NCBI GenBank assembly: GCA_009731375.1
Contig: BJOX01000189.1
Span: forward strand, 613,477-657,932
Reading direction: 5' to 3'
Origin: Paulinella micropora
Taxonomy: Eukaryota > Cercozoa > Imbricatea > Euglyphida
Length of the DNA: 44,456 nt
The notes below the pieces were generated by a model. That model was given only the letters and a program-made list of their open reading frames with translations. It searched no databases and was not told the DNA's origin. The position numbers were made by a program, and so were the translations under genes. Each line of letters begins with the position of its first letter. The first letter of the stretch is position 1. Below, in pieces: positions 19,461 through 34,109 of the stretch.

Positions 19461-19680
19461 TCCTTTTCTTGCGGTCGTTTCTTATATTGTCTTGTTTTAC
19501 CTTGTCTTTCTTTTCATTCCTTTTATTCTTGCCTTTTCTTTTCTTTCTTCTCTTCTCTTTTTTCATTGTTCTTTTTGTTTCGTTTCTGCTGTTTCTTCTG
19601 AATGTTTCCGTTTTCCGTTTTATTTTTTCCATGCGTTTGAATGAGCGTCGATATGAGTACTATTGTGCCTACCTTTCTTT
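19461..19680. repeat. Pyrimidine-rich low-complexity tract
   Basis: Continuous TTTCTTTTC-type sequence with a few interruptions; no gene seen. Confidence 0.8.
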
Positions 19681-19689
19681 CTTTTGTTT

Positions 19690-20002
19690 CATACATACAT
19701 AGACACATACATACATGCCTACCTACCTGCCTACCTACCTGCCTACCTACCTACCTACCTACCTACCTCCTACCTACCTACCTGCCTACCTGCCTACCTA
19801 CCAACCTACCTACCTTGTATGTATGTATGTATGTATGTATGTATGTATGTATGTATGTATATGTATGTATATGTATGTATATGTATGTATATGTATGTAT
19901 ATGTATGTATGTATGTGTGTATGAGCATGCATGGCATGTATGCATGTATGATGTATGTATTATGTATGTATGTATGTGTATGTATGTATGTACATATGTA
20001 TG

Positions 20003-20036
<34 letters not shown>

Positions 20037-20117
20037 TGCGCATGCATGCATGCATGCATGTGTATGTATGTATGGATGGATGGATATGGATGGATGTGTA
20101 TGTATGCATATGTATGC

Positions 20118-20148
<31 letters not shown>

Positions 20149-21034
20149 TGTACATATGTATGTATGCATGTATGTATGTATGCATGTATGCATGTATGTA
20201 TGACATACGCACGTATGTATGTATATGTATGTATGGTATGGTATGGTTTGGTATGGCATGGTATGGTATGGTATGCATGTGTGTATGTATGCATGTATGT
20301 ATGTATGCATGCATGTGTATGTATGTGTATGTATGTTATGTATGTTATGTATGTTATGTATGTTATTTATATTATGTATGTTATGTATGTCATGTATATG
20401 TATGTTATGTATGTATGTATATATGTATATATGTATGTATATATGTATGTATGTATGTATGTATGTTGTATGTATGTATGTGCATGTATGTATGTATGTA
20501 TGTATGTATGTATGTATGCAGGCAGGCAAGCAGGTAGGTAGGTAGGTAGGTAGGTTACATACATACGTACATGCATGCTGCATGCATGCATGCGCGCGTA
20601 TGCATGCATGCATGCATACATAAATACATACATACATACATACATACATACATGCCTACCTACCTACCAACCTTACTACCTTACCTACCTTACCTACCTA
20701 CCTACTTACCTACCTACCTACCTACCTACATACATACATACATACATACATACGTACGTACGTACCTACGTACCTTTGTACGTACGTACGTACCTACCTA
20801 CCTACCTGCGAACATACACACCTACGCACCTACACACCTACATACCTATCTATCTACCTACCTACCTACCTACCTACCCACCTACCTACCTACCCACATA
20901 CCTACACACCTACCTACCTACCTACCTACCTACCTACACCTGCATACCTGCATACCTACATACCTACATACCTGCAAACATACATACATACATACATACA
21001 TACACATACATACATACATGCTTCTGCCTTCCCC
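19690..21034. repeat. Tetranucleotide satellite block (ACAT/ATGT, ACCT, ATGC)
   Basis: Alternating arrays: ACCT at 19714-19815, ATGT with TATG/GCATG variants at 19815-20515, AGGT at 20522-20556, ATGC at 20565-20615, ATAC/ACCT at 20616-21020. The switch from plus-strand ATGT to plus-strand ATAC around 20,560-20,620, its reverse complement, gives a large imperfect inverted repeat. Long open frames here are only repeat translations. Confidence 0.95.
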
Positions 21035-21401
21035 NNNNNNNNNNNNNNNNNNNNNNNNNNNNNNNNNNNNNNNNNNNNNNNNNNNNNNNNNNNNNNNNNN
21101 NNNNNNNNNNNNNNNNNNNNNNNNNNNNNNNNNNNNNNNNNNNNNNNNNNNNNNNNNNNNNNNNNNNNNNNNNNNNNNNNNNNNNNNNNNNNNNNNNNNN
21201 NNNNNNNNNNNNNNNNNNNNNNNNNNNNNNNNNNNNNNNNNNNNNNNNNNNNNNNNNNNNNNNNNNNNNNNNNNNNNNNNNNNNNNNNNNNNNNNNNNNN
21301 NNNNNNNNNNNNNNNNNNNNNNNNNNNNNNNNNNNNNNNNNNNNNNNNNNNNNNNNNNNNNNNNNNNNNNNNNNNNNNNNNNNNNNNNNNNNNNNNNNNN
21401 N
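21035..21401. other. Assembly gap (N)
   Basis: 367 unknown bases just before the PP2C gene; promoter and 5' leader may be inside. Confidence 0.99.
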
Positions 21402-21444
21402 CCCACCCCAAATTTGACGCTAGACTGACAGCGCAAGACAAAAG

Positions 21445-22598
21445 ATGGGCATTTGCAACAGCAAAGCCACACCAAAGTCTCTTCTGGAACCAGAGCCCAA
21501 CACGCCCTCGGTGCCATCGCCTCACCAGCAGCAGATGGTCCAGGAAGCAGGCGAGGGCGACCTGCTGAACACGCCAGACAGCGCTCAGAAGAAACGCACG
21601 CTGCTGGGCCGGCACTCGCCGCAGTCCTCCGTTCACACCATAGGCAACATGGCGGCTTCCTTGATGGACCGCCTCTCCGCACAAGGGAAAACCACACATG
21701 GTATGCATGCATGTATGTATGTATGTATGTATGTATGTCCTTGATGGACCGGCCCTCAGCCCAAGGCAAAGGCATGCATGGTATGTGTGTATGTATGTAT
21801 GTATGTATGTATGTATGTATGTATGTATGTATGCACGTATGTATGTATGTATGTATGTAAGTATGTAAGTATGTAAGTAAGTATGTATGTATGTATGTGT
21901 GTGTATGTGTGTATGTAATGTATGTAATGTAATGTAATGTAATATAATATAATGTAATGTAATGTAATGTAATGTAATTTAATGTAATTTATGTATGTAT
22001 GTATGTATGTATGTATATGTAATGTAGACAAGGCTGATCGGCTGTCCAGTCCAGGAAAGAGTCGTGTTAGCACCAGCGTTAGTAGAGTTGAGCAACGTCG
22101 CGCTCAGCACGAAGAACAACGACGGGCCCGCCGCAGGAAGCAAGGGCGGCAGTACTGCTTGCAGTGCAAGACTCCTGAAGAGACGGAGAAGTGGGTCAAC
22201 GCGATCAATGAGAATAGGAAGAAGCAGCAGCAGCATGTGAAGGAGGACGCTGAGGATCCATTCCAGCTAGAAGGCTTGCTGAAGAAGCGCCGCCCCCGCA
22301 CCAACCTGGGCTCGCAGTGGCAGGAGCGCTACTTCACGCTCAACCGCAGCTACCTCTGCTACTACAAGAGCAACCCGCGCGGTTCCACTTCCAGCGCGGA
22401 AGCGCTCAAAGGCCGCATCGCATTAGGCACCATCTTGAGCTGCCGCGAAGTCGTGGACGATGCCTCACACTGCACCTTCGTCATCACCATCCACCCGGAG
22501 TATCAAGTGCAGTGCAAGTCGGAGGAGGAGACGAAGAAGTGGGTAGACGCTATCAACGCGCAGGTCAAGCACCTAACTGACTAACTGACCAACCAAGC

Positions 22599-22630
<32 letters not shown>

Positions 22631-22883
22631 GACAAACTAGGTGAAGCTCTTCAACGCGGAGGACGGCAAGAGCAACTAACTAACTATCTAACTAACTAAC
22701 TTACCAACGAACTAAATAACTAACTGACTAACTAGGTCCAGCTTTTCAACGCGGAGGACGGCAGGGGCAAGTAACTAACTAACTAACTAACCAACCAACC
22801 AACTAACTAACTAACTAACTAACCAACGAACTAAATAACTGACCAACTAGGTCCAGCTGTTCCATGCGGAGGACTTCAAGAGC

Positions 22884-22917
<34 letters not shown>

Positions 22918-23498
22918 TTAACTAACTGACTAACTAACTGACTAACTAGGTCAAGCTTTTCAACGCGGAGGACGGCAAGAGCAAGTAACTAACTAACCAA
23001 CCAATTAACCAACTAACTAACTAACTAACCAACGAACTAAATAACTGACTAACTAGGTCCAGTAACTAACCAAGCAACCAACTAACTAACTAACTAACTA
23101 ACCAACTAACTAACTAACTGACTAACTAGGTCCAGCTGTTCTATGCGGAGGACGGCAAGAGCAACTAACTAATTAACTAACTAACTAAGCAACTAAGTAA
23201 CTAACTAACTGACTAAGTAGGTCAAGCTTTTCAACGCGGAGGACTGCAAGAGCAACTAACTAACTAACTAACTAACCAAGCAACCAACTAACTGACTAAC
23301 TAACTAACCAACGAACTAAATAACTGACTAACTAGGTCAAGCTTTTCAACGCGGAGGACGGCAAGAGCAACTAACTGACTAACTAACTAACTAACAAACA
23401 AACTGACTGACTAACTAGGTCAAGCTTTCAACGCGGAGGACAGTAAGAGCAACTAACTAACTAACCAACCAAGCAACCGACTAACTAACTAACTAACT

Positions 23499-23534
<36 letters not shown>

Positions 23535-23908
23535 CAACTAGGTCAAGCTTTTCAACGCGGAGGACGGCAAGAGCAACTAACTGACTAACTAGCCAACCAA
23601 GCAACAAACAAACAAACAAACTAACTAACTAACTAACTAACTAGGTCAAGCTTTTCAACGCGGAGGACGGCAAGAGCAACTAACTAACTAACCAACCAGC
23701 CAACTAACTAACTAACTAAGCAACTAACTAACTAACTAACTAACTAGGTCAAGCTTTTCAACGCGGAGGACGGCAAGAGCAACTAACTAACTAACTAACT
23801 AACCAAGCAGCCAACTAAGTAACTAACTAACTAACCAACGAACTAAATAACTGACTAACTTGGTGGAGGACGGCAAGAGCAACTAACTAACTAACCAACC
23901 AACCAACC

Positions 23909-23956
<48 letters not shown>

Positions 23957-24010
23957 GAATAACTGACTAACTAGGTGAAGCTTTTCAACGCGGAGGACGG
24001 CAAGAGCAAG

Positions 24011-24062
<52 letters not shown>

Positions 24063-24526
24063 AAACAAACCAACTAACTAACTAACTAACTAACTAACTG
24101 ACTTACTAACTAGGTCAAGCTTTTCAACGCGGAGGACGGCAAGAGCAACTAACTAACTAACTAACCAACCAAGCAACTAACTAACTAACTAACTAACTGA
24201 CTGACTAAGTAGGTGAAGCTTTTCAACGCGGAGGACGGCAAGAGCAACTAACTAACCAACCAAGCAACCAACTAACTAACTAACTAACTAACCAAGGAAC
24301 TAAATAACTAGCAACTAACTGACTAACTAACTAACTAACTAAGCAACTAACTAACTGACTAACTAGGTCAAGCTTTTCAACGCGGAGGGCAAGAGCAACT
24401 AACTAACTAAGCAACCAAGCAACCAACTAACTAACTAACTAACCAACAAACTAAATAACTGACTAACTAGGTGAAGCTTTTCAACGCGGAGGACGGCAAG
24501 AGCGTGGCCAGCTTGCTGCACTCCGG

Positions 24527-24592
<66 letters not shown>

Positions 24593-24612
24593 CCTACCTA
24601 CCTACCTACCTA

Positions 24613-24647
<35 letters not shown>

Positions 24648-24673
24648 ACCTGCCTACCTACCTACCTACCTAC

Positions 24674-24737
<64 letters not shown>

Positions 24738-24810
24738 GCACAGTACACAAATTATTGTTTGATGTGAAACTGCGTTCCTTTGCAAGGACTACATTCCTTT
24801 GCGACATCTC

Positions 24811-24855
<45 letters not shown>

Positions 24856-24995
24856 ATCTATCTATCTAGGCAAAACAATCCTGCTGGAAGGACAGCTCAA
24901 GAAGAGGAAGCCAGGCACGGCGCGGTATGTATGTATGTATGCATGTATGCATGTATGTATGTATGCATGTAGGTATGTATGTATGTATGTATGTA

Positions 24996-25028
<33 letters not shown>

Positions 25029-25166
25029 ATGTAAATATGTATGTATGTATGCATGTATGTATGTAGAATGCCCCAGTACCAGGAAAGGTATTTCATTCTA
25101 GACACACAGTCTCTACGCTACTACAAGCGAGACCCCAGCGAATGGGCCGACGAGATGATGGCAGGT

Positions 25167-25223
<57 letters not shown>

Positions 25224-25232
25224 TGTTGTCTC

Positions 25233-25278
<46 letters not shown>

Positions 25279-25298
25279 CTATCTCTCTCTCTCTCTCA

Positions 25299-25346
<48 letters not shown>

Positions 25347-25860
25347 GTTCCATCGATCTAATCAATGTGACTCACTGCGAAGAGGAGTTAGCGGAGAGGC
25401 AAGAACAACGCTTCCTGTTCAATGTGTTCGTGGGACCCGGCGGGCGTAGGCGGCAGCAGCGGGCCCCCGAGGAGAGCCTGTACGGCGTCCCGAAGGAAGT
25501 GTGGGAGAAGATGGACTCGACTAGAGGCCATCACCAGTCCTCCCTGGGCGGGGAGAGCATCGCCGAGCGCCTGCAGCGCCAATGCGACGAGTATAAGGAC
25601 CTTCGGATCGAGGGCGTGCAGGGGGGTGAGGGAGCGCCCTTCGCGCAGTTCTCAGTGGTGTCGCAGCAGGGCTGCATTCCGGGCGTGGAGAAGCCTAACC
25701 AGGACCGCGCCGTGGCGCTTTGGCCCTTCATGGATGACCCCAGCCGCGCCTTCTTCGCCGTGTTCGACGGACACGGACCGAACGGGCACTTGGTGTCGAC
25801 GTACGTGTCGCAGACGCTACCCAAGCTCTTCGCACAGGAACGTGCCGCAAAGACGGAGGC

Positions 25861-25920
<60 letters not shown>

Positions 25921-26039
25921 GTCTGTCTGTCTATCCATCCATCCATCCATCCCTCCCTCCATCCATCCATCCATCCATCCATCCACCCATCTGTCTGTCT
26001 ATCTACCTATCTACCTATCTATCTATCTATCTATCTATA

Positions 26040-26071
<32 letters not shown>

Positions 26072-26186
26072 CATCCATCCAACCCTCCCTCCCTCCCTCC
26101 CTCCATCCATCCTTCCTTCCATCCATCCATCTATCCATCCATCCACCCATCTGTCTGTCTATCTACCTACCTATCTATCTATCTAC

Positions 26187-26280
<94 letters not shown>

Positions 26281-26285
26281 GTCTG

Positions 26286-26339
<54 letters not shown>

Positions 26340-27064
26340 CATCCATCCAATCCTCCCTTCCTTCCTCCATCCATCCTTCCTTCCATCCATCCATCCATCC
26401 ATCCATCCATCCCTCTGCCTAGGCTGAGTCGATTGCGGCGGTGGGCACTCGAGCCTTCAGCCTCTGCTCCGACGCACTGCTCAAGACCGACGTGAACGTG
26501 GAGTTCTCAGGCTGCACGGGCATCGTGGTGTATCTAGAAGCAGGACTGCTCACCGCCTTCAACGTGGGCGACTCGCGAGCCGTGTTGGCGAGGAGTCGCC
26601 TGGGCGGCGCCAACGAGAACCCCTCCCCAATCTCGCCGGGCGAAGGAGAATGCGCCTTTGTGCCTGTGCCGCTCTCCAAGGACCACAAGCCATTCGACCC
26701 GGAAGAGAAGGCGCGCATTGAGCAGGCAGGCGGCCGCTGCGAACCGCCCGGCACACACAGCAAGGTCGCACGCTACTCGTCCATGAGAAGTTCCTAGTTC
26801 TTAAGTACAATGAACAATGACTTCAAGTGCTTCGATCTCAGCCAATGCTGGTTGCTGTCGCTTGTGCAGTAGCTCATTTAAAAGCCCTCGTCAAGAGCTT
26901 GCTAATGAGCTAGAATACAGATTCTGGACACCAGTATTGACTGAGAACGAAGCGCTTGAAGTGATTGCTCATCGCACTTAAGAACTAGGAACTTCTCATG
27001 TGTCCATGTATTCAAAGGCCGCCTCACTCTTGCCTTAGGGCCTCGTCGTGTGCCTCGCTATCTA

Positions 27065-27114
<50 letters not shown>

Positions 27115-27194
27115 CCTACCTACCTACCTACTTACCTACCTACCTACCTACCTACTACCTACCTACCTGTATATCTACCTACCTACCTACCTAC

Positions 27195-27233
<39 letters not shown>

Positions 27234-27274
27234 CCTATCTATCTATCTACCTACCTATCTACCTATCTATCTAC

Positions 27275-27309
<35 letters not shown>

Positions 27310-27338
27310 CCTACCTATCTACCTATCTATCTACCTAC

Positions 27339-27374
<36 letters not shown>

Positions 27375-27881
27375 ATCTATCTATCTACCTATCTATTGCC
27401 TACATGTCCCGTCTATTGCCTCACTATTGCCTAGGTGTTCATCTCCTCACCACGAGAAGTTCCTAGTTATTAAGTGCAATCAGCCATGACTTCAAGCGCC
27501 TCGTTCTCAGTCGATACTTGCGTCCAGAGTCTGTAACTTAGCTCACTAGTAAGCTCGTGACGAGAGCTTTCAAGCGAGCCATTGCACCAAGCGACAGCAA
27601 CCAGCATTTGCTGAGATCAAAACACTTGAAGTCATTTCTCATTGTAGTTAAGAACTAGGAATTTCTCATTAGCTATATGTTCCATCTGTCGCCTCGCCAT
27701 CGCCTGCTCACTGAGTATGTATATATGTGTGTGCATGTATGTATGTATGTGTGTGGTATGTATGTATGCATGTATGTATGTATGTATGTATGTAATGTAA
27801 AATAATGTACGTATATGTATGTATGTGTGTATGTATGTATGTAATGAGGCCTGAATGTCCCGCCTGTTGTCTCACTCTTGC

Positions 27882-27935
<54 letters not shown>

Positions 27936-27980
27936 GTCTATCTATCTATCCATCCATCCATCCATCCATCCATCTATCTA

Positions 27981-28011
<31 letters not shown>

Positions 28012-28086
28012 ATCCATCCATCCATGTATCCATCTATCTATCTACTATCTATCTATCCATCCATCTATCCATCTATCTATCTATCT

Positions 28087-28178
<92 letters not shown>

Positions 28179-28268
28179 GGTGAGTAACACGCGCGTGTGG
28201 TTGAAGGATCATCAGATCCCGGGCTTGGCTGTGTCGCGGGCGTTCGGTAGAATGAAAGCAAGAAAAGA

Positions 28269-28326
<58 letters not shown>

Positions 28327-28343
28327 TAGACAGACAGACACAG

Positions 28344-28396
<53 letters not shown>

Positions 28397-28658
28397 AACA
28401 GACAGACAGGCAAACAGACAAACAGACAGGCAGACAAACAGACAAACAGACAGGCAGACGGACAGACAGACAAACAGACAGACAGACAAACAGACAGACA
28501 GACGAACAGACAGACAGACGAACAGACAGACAGACGAACAGGCAGACAGACGAACAGACAGACAGACGAACAGACAGACAAACAGACAGACGAACAGACA
28601 GACGAACAGACACGCCTACTGTTGTCGCACAGGTGACGCGTGCGCGAGGAAAGTGGGC

Positions 28659-28754
<96 letters not shown>

Positions 28755-28822
28755 GACAAACAGACAGACAGACACGGTATGTATGTATGGATAAAAGAAA
28801 GGTATGTATGTATGTATGTATG

Positions 28823-28877
<55 letters not shown>

Positions 28878-28998
28878 TGTTGTCAGGTGATGCGTGTGCG
28901 CGGCAAGTGGGCGTGCACGCGGTATGTCTCTATCTATCTATGTATNNNNNNNNNNTGTATGTATGGATAAAAGAAAGGTATGTATGTATGTATGTATG

Positions 28999-29053
<55 letters not shown>

Positions 29054-30731
29054 TGTTGTCAGGTGATGCGTGTGCGCGGCAAGTGGGCGTGCACGCGGTA
29101 TGTCTCTATCTATCTATGTATTTATCTATGTATGTATGTATGTATGTATGTATGTATGTATGTATTTATGTATGTATGTATGTATGTATGTATGTATGTA
29201 TGTATGTATGTATTGTATATATGTATGTATGTATGTATGTATGTAATGTATGTATGTATGTATGTATGTATGTATGTATGTATGTATGTATGTATGTATC
29301 TAAGTATGTATGTATGTATGTATGTATGTATGTATCTATCCATCTATCCATCTATCTATCTATCTTCTGTAATGGAGGTGGGAGCTCGTTCTGCAAGGGG
29401 CGCTTATGGAACGAGCCCTGGTCCCGCCTGGTACTAGGGAGCTTTGGTATCGCCTGTATCAGTCCCTTCCGTGCAAACATCACGGCTTAGCTGGGCATCG
29501 GGTCAATACTTTACAGACANNNNNNNNNNNNNNNNNNNNNNNNNNNNNNNNNNNNNNNNNNNNNNNNNNNNNNNNNNNNNNNNNNNNNNNNNNNNNNNNN
29601 NNNNNNNNNNNNNNNNNNNNNNNNNNNNNNNNNNNNNNNNNNNNNNNNNNNNNNNNNNNNNNNNNNNNNNNNNNNNNNNNNNNNNNNNNNNNNNNNNNNN
29701 NNNNNNNNNNNNNNNNNNNNNNNNNNNNNNNNNNNNNNNNNNNNNNNNNNNNNNNNNNNNNNNNNNNNNNNNNNNNNNNNNNNNNNNNNNNNNNNNNNNN
29801 NNNNNNNNNNNNNNNNNNNNNNNNNNNNNNNNNNNNNNNNNNNNNNNNNNNNNNNNNNNNNNNNNNNNNNNNNNNNNNNNNNNNNNNNNNNNNNNNNNNN
29901 NNNNNNNNNNNNNNNNNNNNNNNNNNNNNNNNNNNNNNNNNNNNNNNNNNNNNNNNNNNNNNNNNNNNNNNNNNNNNNNNNNNNNNNNNNNNNNNNNNNN
30001 NNNNNNNNNNNNNNNNNNNNNNNNNNNNNNNNNNNNNNNNNNNNNNNNNNNNNNNNNNNNNNNNNNNNNNNNNNNNNNNNNNNNNNNNNNNNNNNNNNNN
30101 NNNNNNNNNNNNNNNNNNNNNNNNNNNNNNNNNNNNNNNNNNNNNNNNNNNNNNNNNNNNNNNNNNNNNNNNNNNNNNNNNNNNNNNNNNNNNNNNNNNN
30201 NNNNNNNNNNNNNNNNNNNNNNNNNNNNNNNNNNNNNNNNNNNNNNNNNNNNNNNNNNNNNNNNNNNNNNNNNNNNNNNNNNNNNNNNNNNNNNNNNNNN
30301 NNNNNNNNNNNNNNNNNNNNNNNNNNNNNNNNNNNNNNNNNNNNNNNNNNNNNNNNNNNNNNNNNNNNNNNNNNNNNNNNNNNNNNNNNNNNNNNNNNNN
30401 NNNNNNNNNNNNNNNNNNNNNNNNNNNNNNNNNNNNNNNNNNNNNNNNNNNNNNNNNNNNNNNNNNNNNNNNNNNNNNNNNNNNNNNNNNNNNNNNNNNN
30501 NNNNNNNNCCTCTGTAATGGAGGTGGGAGCTCGTTCTGCAAGGGGCGCTTATGGAACAAGCCCTGGCCCCGCCTGGTACTAGGGAGCTTTGGTATCGCCT
30601 GTATCAGTCCCTTCCGTGCAAACATCACGGCTTAGCTGGGCATCGGGTTAATACTTTACCCACAGACTTCCTTGGTTGACGAAATCATAAGCTCCTTTTT
30701 TCTGACATTAGTCGATATCTCATCTATCTAT

Positions 30732-30806
<75 letters not shown>

Positions 30807-31247
30807 CCTACCTACCTATCTATCTATCTTTTTTTTATCGCAGGTTCCCGACGTGGTGCAACACAATGTATGTATGTATGTATGTATGTATGTACGTATG
30901 TATCTATGTATCTATCTTTGTACGTATCTATGTATCTAGGTATGTATGTATCTATCTATCTATCTATTGTTTGTCGCAGGTACCCGACGTAGTGCAGCAC
31001 AGACTCTACCCGCTCACCACACAGGTATGTGTATCTATGTATGTATGTATGTATGTACGTATGTATGTATGTATGTATGTATGTATGTATGTATGTATGA
31101 ATGTATGAATGAATGTATGTATGTATGTACGTCTCTGCAGGTTATAATGTTATGTATATTTGTTGCTCCTAGTATGTATGTACGTCTATGCAGGTTATCT
31201 ATGTATGTATGTATGTATGTATGTATATATGTATGTATATATGTATG

Positions 31248-31281
<34 letters not shown>

Positions 31282-31589
31282 TGTATGTATGTATGCATGC
31301 ATGCATGCATGCATGCATGCATGTATGTATGTATGTATGTATGTATGTATGTATATGTATGTACGTATGTATGTTGCTCCGTGAGACGTCCAGTTTGCTC
31401 TGGCGGCTTATTTCTTTATTTCTTCGTGTCCATGTATGAATGTATGCATGAATGGCTGAGCATGTGAATGTATGTGTGCAGCGCGCTCTGCTGAACGGCG
31501 CAGCAGCTGACAAGAGGAACACGGACAAGGAGAACAAGACTGGTTCAGACAAGCTTTAGCTTTTTTTTTTGTTGTTGTTGTTGTTGTTG

Positions 31590-31644
<55 letters not shown>

Positions 31645-31710
31645 GCATCTATTACCATCTTTAGCTCGTTTTAGCAACAGCCCCCTCACCACGGGGAGCC
31701 AAAACATCCT

Positions 31711-31764
<54 letters not shown>

Positions 31765-31770
31765 ATCTAC

Positions 31771-31802
<32 letters not shown>

Positions 31803-32214
31803 ATATCTATCTATCTATTTATCTATCTATCTATCTGTGCGAACACAGACAAGCCGGCAATGAATGGCTCAGCTTCAGATGCTTCAGGGATGAAGAAGGA
31901 CGGGGATGGGACGGGAGAGGAGGCGAGTCATTTGCAAGCAGAAGGAGACGGAGCGGCTTGGCCGAGATTGCCGTCTCTGGACAAGACAGGAAGCTTGCCC
32001 ATCTCTGCCATTGCAGACAAGCCTTCGCAAGCAACAGGCACAGAGAACAGCGGGCAAGCAGGTATGCGTGTGTTTATGTATGTATGTGTCTGTATGTGTA
32101 TGTATGTATATGTATGTATGTATGTATGTATGTGTGTATGTATGTGTGTATGTATGTATGTATATATATATATATACATATATATATATACATACAAATA
32201 TATATATATACATA

Positions 32215-32250
<36 letters not shown>

Positions 32251-32341
32251 TGTATGTATGTATGTATGTATATATGTATGTATATATGTAGATGCAGGAC
32301 AAGCAAGCAAGTTCTTTACGTTCGACGAAGCCACGGTAAAC

Positions 32342-32396
<55 letters not shown>

Positions 32397-32513
32397 GCAT
32401 GGATGCCTATATATTTGGATATGCAGTGCTGATAGACCAAACATATCTACCTACCTATCTACCTATCTATCTATCTTTCTATCTATCTTTCTATCTATCT
32501 ATCTATCTATCTA

Positions 32514-32548
<35 letters not shown>

Positions 32549-32714
32549 CCTACCTACCTACCTACCTACCTACCTATCTATCTATCTATCTACCTACCTA
32601 CCTACCTACCTACCTACCAACCTAACTACCTACCTACCTACCTACCTACATATCTGTCTATCTACCCAGGGCTGCCTTCTTCTGTCTGGCCTCTGACGGC
32701 TATCTATCTATCTA

Positions 32715-32783
<69 letters not shown>

Positions 32784-33496
32784 CGAGCCTACAAGACCAA
32801 CCGATACAACAAGCTCAAATCTCAAATCGAGGACAACGGATGGACCTGCCACCTTCGACCAATCGAATGCGGGGCTCGCGGCATGGTATCGTTCTCTGTT
32901 CATCGATGTTTCCGCGCCTTGGGTTTTTCCCATCCCCAATCCAAATCCCTTTGCTTCAAGCTATCCTCCTGCGTAGCTCGTTGCTCTTTTGCGATTTATC
33001 GCTCCTGTGCAGTCAAAAATTGGACTAATCTTCCTCTAGTCCGTATTGGTGACTGCATTCCATCATAGCCGTCCAGTGTTGCATAGCCCGGGCTAGGTCC
33101 CTGCGGGGGTTTAGGCCTCATACAATGTCATCATTGTAGCTTGCGCAAGCTTACGGTGCTCAAAACACTTGGACTAACGGCTTCCTTTTCTTTCTCTTCT
33201 TCCTTATCCTCCCACTCTCCATTCCTAGATTGCCTTTTTCTTCAACGTCCTTCCTCCTCTTCTTTTTCCAGAACACAGTCTACCCGTGATTCCCATCCCG
33301 GACACATGCACAGTACACAAATTATTGTTTGATGTGAAACTGCGTTCCTTTGCAAGGACTACATTCCTTTGCGACATCTCATCTATCTATCTATCTACCT
33401 ACCTACCTACCCACCTACCCACCTACCTACCTACCTACCTACCTATCTATCTATCTACCCAGGGCAACTCCTCCTGTCTGGCCTCTGACGGCTATG

Positions 33497-33549
<53 letters not shown>

Positions 33550-33694
33550 GCCTACCTGCCTACCTACCTACCTACCTACCTACCGACCTATCTATCTACC
33601 TAGGGCAATCCTTCTTCTGTCTGGCCTCTGACGGCTATCTATCTATCTATCTATATATCTATCTATCTATCTATCTATCTATCTACCTACCTAC

Positions 33695-33758
<64 letters not shown>

Positions 33759-33798
33759 GTCTTCGGATATGCAGAGCTGATAGACCAAACATATCTAC

Positions 33799-33848
<50 letters not shown>

Positions 33849-33880
33849 GATAGAGCAAACATATCTACCTACCTACCTAC

Positions 33881-33915
<35 letters not shown>

Positions 33916-34064
33916 CCCACCTACCTACCTACCTACCTACCTGCCTACCTGCCTACCTACCTACCTACCTACTTATCTATCTACCCAGGGCAAATTCCTT
34001 CTTCTGTCTGGCCTCTGACTATACCTACTTGCCTATCTATCTACCTACCTATCTATCTTTCTAC

Positions 34065-34109
<45 letters not shown>

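Noticed and set aside
19641-20545. Long open frames on both strands encoding CMYV/HTYI/YLPT repeats
   Set aside because: They are translations of tetranucleotide microsatellites, open in several frames at once, with no start context or domain.
22641-24470. Regularly spaced repeats resembling a CRISPR array
   Set aside because: The repeat is an exon fragment behind a splice acceptor, the spacers are AACT low complexity rather than unique sequences, and the setting is a eukaryotic intron.
32883-33068. Independent small gene in intron 13
   Set aside because: The frame opens upstream to 32787 without a start and matches the end of a LINE reverse-transcriptase protein, so it is a TE remnant.
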